Origin: Dyella nitratireducens
GTDB taxonomy: Bacteria; Pseudomonadota; Gammaproteobacteria; Xanthomonadales; Rhodanobacteraceae
NCBI RefSeq assembly: GCF_014642835.1
Contig: NZ_BMJA01000001.1
Location: forward strand, 1,845,267-1,909,266
Direction: 5' to 3'
DNA length: 64,000 bases
Positions 62,231-64,000 of this stretch are shown here, one piece after another (within the stretch, counting starts at the first letter, position 1; each line of letters opens with the position of its first letter). The position numbers were made by a program, and so were the translations under genes. The notes under the pieces were generated by a model, which had not been told where the DNA came from, searched no databases, and was given only the letters and a program-made list of their open reading frames with translations.

Positions 62231-63031
62231 GTGTCGCGTTTCAGACAGCAGCCTACGCGTGGGAAAGCGTGGCCAATTACGGCCCTGGCCAAGGACTATC
62301 CGCGCGGATGGCACGTGCCGACGCATCGGCATCGTCGTGGTCAGTTGATCTACGCCAAATCGGGCGTGATGCACGTGACCACGCGCGAAGGTATCTGGAT
62401 CGTTCCACCACAACGTGCCTTATGGATACCGCCAGGTATGGAACACGAGATTCAAATGAACGGCCATGTGGCTGTGCGAATGCTGTATTTGGATCGCGCT
62501 AGCAGCGTATTGTTCGGTTTGCATTGCAAGGTATTGTCCGTGTCCACGCTATTGCGGGAACTGATCCTGGCGGCGGTGCAGGCGCATGCAGCGATGCGCA
62601 GGGAGCGCATGACTATCCTGGCGCCTCTGTTGTTGCATGAACTGCAGGGAGCAAAGGAAGAGGCCTTGCACATACCTGTACCATCAGATCCTCGACTCAA
62701 AAACGTATGTCAGCGTTTGCTTGTTGGAGCATCACGCGTTGAAACACTGGAACAGCTGGCGGCGCATGCCGGTGCAAGCAGTCGGACCTTGGCGCGGTTG
62801 TTCGAAAACGAATTGCAGATGTCATTCGTGCACTGGCGGCAGCATGTCCGGCTGGCCAGGGCGCTGAGTCAGATAAGCCAGGGACATGCCATCAAAACAG
62901 TGGCTCGTGATGCGGGCTACGCGAGTTGTAGTGCTTTCAGCAGCATGTTTCACCGCGTGCTGGGTATCACGCCTACTCACTATATGAAGCAGGTAATAGA
63001 GCCTTCCGTGGCGTCTTCTCGTTCGGCGTAA
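62231..63031 (+). CDS. AraC-family transcriptional regulator with cupin sensor, GTG start
   Basis: A 266-residue regulator. The N-terminal cupin domain (GWHVPTHRHRRGQLIYAKSG, WIVPPQRALWIPPGMEHEI) is followed by a helical linker. The AraC DNA-binding domain has two HTH motifs (TLEQLAAHAGASSRTLARLF and IKTVARDAGYASCSAFSSMF) and ends VLGITPTHYMK. It starts with GTG. Its divergence from the DUF1501-like gene, with a 131-base shared promoter region, suggests local control. Confidence 0.9.
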   Translation: MSRFRQQPTRGKAWPITALAKDYPRGWHVPTHRHRRGQLIYAKSGVMHVTTREGIWIVPPQRALWIPPGMEHEIQMNGHVAVRMLYLDRASSVLFGLHCKVLSVSTLLRELILAAVQAHAAMRRERMTILAPLLLHELQGAKEEALHIPVPSDPRLKNVCQRLLVGASRVETLEQLAAHAGASSRTLARLFENELQMSFVHWRQHVRLARALSQISQGHAIKTVARDAGYASCSAFSSMFHRVLGITPTHYMKQVIEPSVASSRSA

Positions 63032-63192
63032 TTCAACTCTATTGTCATCGCTGCCTGGGGGGTAATGGTGCGAGATTCGCGCAGAAACGTTCGATGCAGA
63101 ACAGGTCCATACGCCTTCTGCGCTTGAACGTACGCCTACAACGACTGCGACACCATCGGCGCTGTTCGATGTCGCTGATTACGACTTTTTCG

Positions 63193-63936
63193 CTAACGAT
63201 TCGGAACAATCGTCCCGCTTGATGACGATCCCGCTTGAGATGATCGCGTTTGCTGGTAGTCGTTCCTGGTTTGCTGTGCACCGAATTGCGCAGGTGGCCG
63301 AATCAAAAACCAGATGGCGGGGGCGCTGAGTACGGCAGCCCAAATGACAAACCAGAAAATCTTCCGCGCCCGCATCTGCATATTCAAAAGAGGAACGTCA
63401 CGACATGGCGTGTGCCGCGCGTTTTTTTTGAAGGTCAGCCACAAAGCTGCCGCCAAGAAGTAAAAGGCGCCAAACCCGGCATAGCCAGTCAGCTGAACGA
63501 GGCCGGGCGCGACATGGAAGGAGCGGTAAATAAAGGCGATACCCGCGAGCGCCGACTGCGCGCCGCTGATCATCATGAAAGCCTGACCACCGAGTTTCCG
63601 GCGCGAGATGCCCACGGCCAGCTGAAAGATACCCGCAAGTAGCGCCCAGCTACCAAACACCAGAACGCCACCCGCATTGCCGTGCAGACCCACTGCAATG
63701 CCCATGCAAATCGCGGTCACTGCACTGACGATCATGTTGAATGTTTGGCCTTTGTTGAACGCAAGGCCGCCGCTTTTCTGTGCGTCCAGCCAGTTCGCGT
63801 AGGCGTCCCACGCCGGATAGAGCACAAGCAAGGCGCCTGCGAGCGGCAATGACGCGGGCGCCGTGATCACGACCAGCGAAATCCATGCGACGGCTACGCC
63901 GGCCCGAAGAAAATAGAACTGCTGTAACCAAGTCAT
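63193..63936 (-). CDS. DUF308-type membrane protein
   Basis: A 247-residue protein with about six helices in the HdeD/DUF308 pattern: LRAGVAVAWISLVVITAPAS, TFNMIVSAVTAICMGIAVGL, VLVFGSWALLAGIFQLAVGI, GAQSALAGIAFIYRSF and ALWLTFKKN. A further helix (IFWFVIWAAVLSAPAIWFLI) and a Gln/Ser-rich tail follow. Function unknown. A palindromic operator lies in its promoter. Confidence 0.78.
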   Translation of the reverse strand: MTWLQQFYFLRAGVAVAWISLVVITAPASLPLAGALLVLYPAWDAYANWLDAQKSGGLAFNKGQTFNMIVSAVTAICMGIAVGLHGNAGGVLVFGSWALLAGIFQLAVGISRRKLGGQAFMMISGAQSALAGIAFIYRSFHVAPGLVQLTGYAGFGAFYFLAAALWLTFKKNARHTPCRDVPLLNMQMRARKIFWFVIWAAVLSAPAIWFLIRPPAQFGAQQTRNDYQQTRSSQAGSSSSGTIVPNR

Positions 63937-63966
63937 GAAGAGCGCTCCTAGTCAATAACGGTTGCC

Positions 63967-63995
63967 AGCCTACTAGTAGGTAGACACGACGTCAA
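63967..63995 (-). promoter_or_regulatory. Promoter with TetR-like operator upstream of the DUF308 gene
   Basis: On the minus strand TTGACG (63990-63995) and TAGGCT (63967-63972) are spaced by 17 bases. The perfect 12-bp palindrome CCTACTAGTAGG (63969-63980) overlaps the spacer and -10. Such a placement is typical of TetR-family repression; the regulator would lie outside the window. Confidence 0.55.
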
Positions 63996-64000
63996 CTCGG

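Overview
The window is a high-GC gammaproteobacterial chromosome segment. Gene content and order (topA-tsaC-dprA-LysM facing def-fmt-rsmB, rppH, bfd-bfr, a bactofilin, erpA, nudC, ampE, dtd, rpoD) point to the Xanthomonadales, probably Rhodanobacteraceae (Dyella/Rhodanobacter/Luteibacter type). That placement is inferred from protein resemblance only; no database search was run.

Layout. 1-3.4 kb: an EmrAB-type drug efflux operon under an HxlR-type regulator. 4.0-18.4 kb: a lower-GC integrated element next to tRNA-Met(CAU). It carries a P4-type tyrosine integrase at the tRNA side, a phage-like replication protein, an AlpA-type regulator, a probable C4-type antisense RNA, an excisionase/DUF4224 pair that lacks its own integrase, a string of secreted, lipo- and membrane proteins of unknown function, and a short EF-Ts-like protein. 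18.7-38.2 kb: conserved housekeeping genes (RNA 5' processing, iron storage, Fe-S delivery, NAD(H) hydrolysis, purine synthesis, phospholipid recycling, tRNA modification, topoisomerase I, DNA uptake, peptide deformylase/formyltransferase, 16S rRNA methylation). 38.2-49.4 kb: a lipopolysaccharide-type assembly cluster with two ArnT-like membrane glycosyltransferases, five further glycosyl/phosphoglycerol transferases, an O-antigen ligase and an LpxL-type acyltransferase. 49.5-53.0 kb: dtd, rpoD and a SnoaL-like protein.

53.15-53.48 kb: a tRNA-Ile(CAU) gene split by a 252-nt group I intron directly after the anticodon. Immediately downstream, 53.5-60.3 kb, lies a second accessory island bounded by imperfect ~74-bp direct repeats and littered with IS-end-like repeats. 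It holds an McrB-N (DUF3578) protein, a PD-(D/E)XK-type nuclease, a DUF4365 protein, an MBL-fold hydrolase, a membrane protein that looks frameshifted, an MBL remnant and a zinc-ribbon protein. This resembles a decaying defence-type island, but the function is inferred. 60.3-64 kb: DUF1428, a Tat-exported DUF1501-like protein divergent from an AraC regulator, and a DUF308 membrane protein with a TetR-like operator.

Several families of intergenic palindromes punctuate the core genome. One supplies stop codons to two genes.
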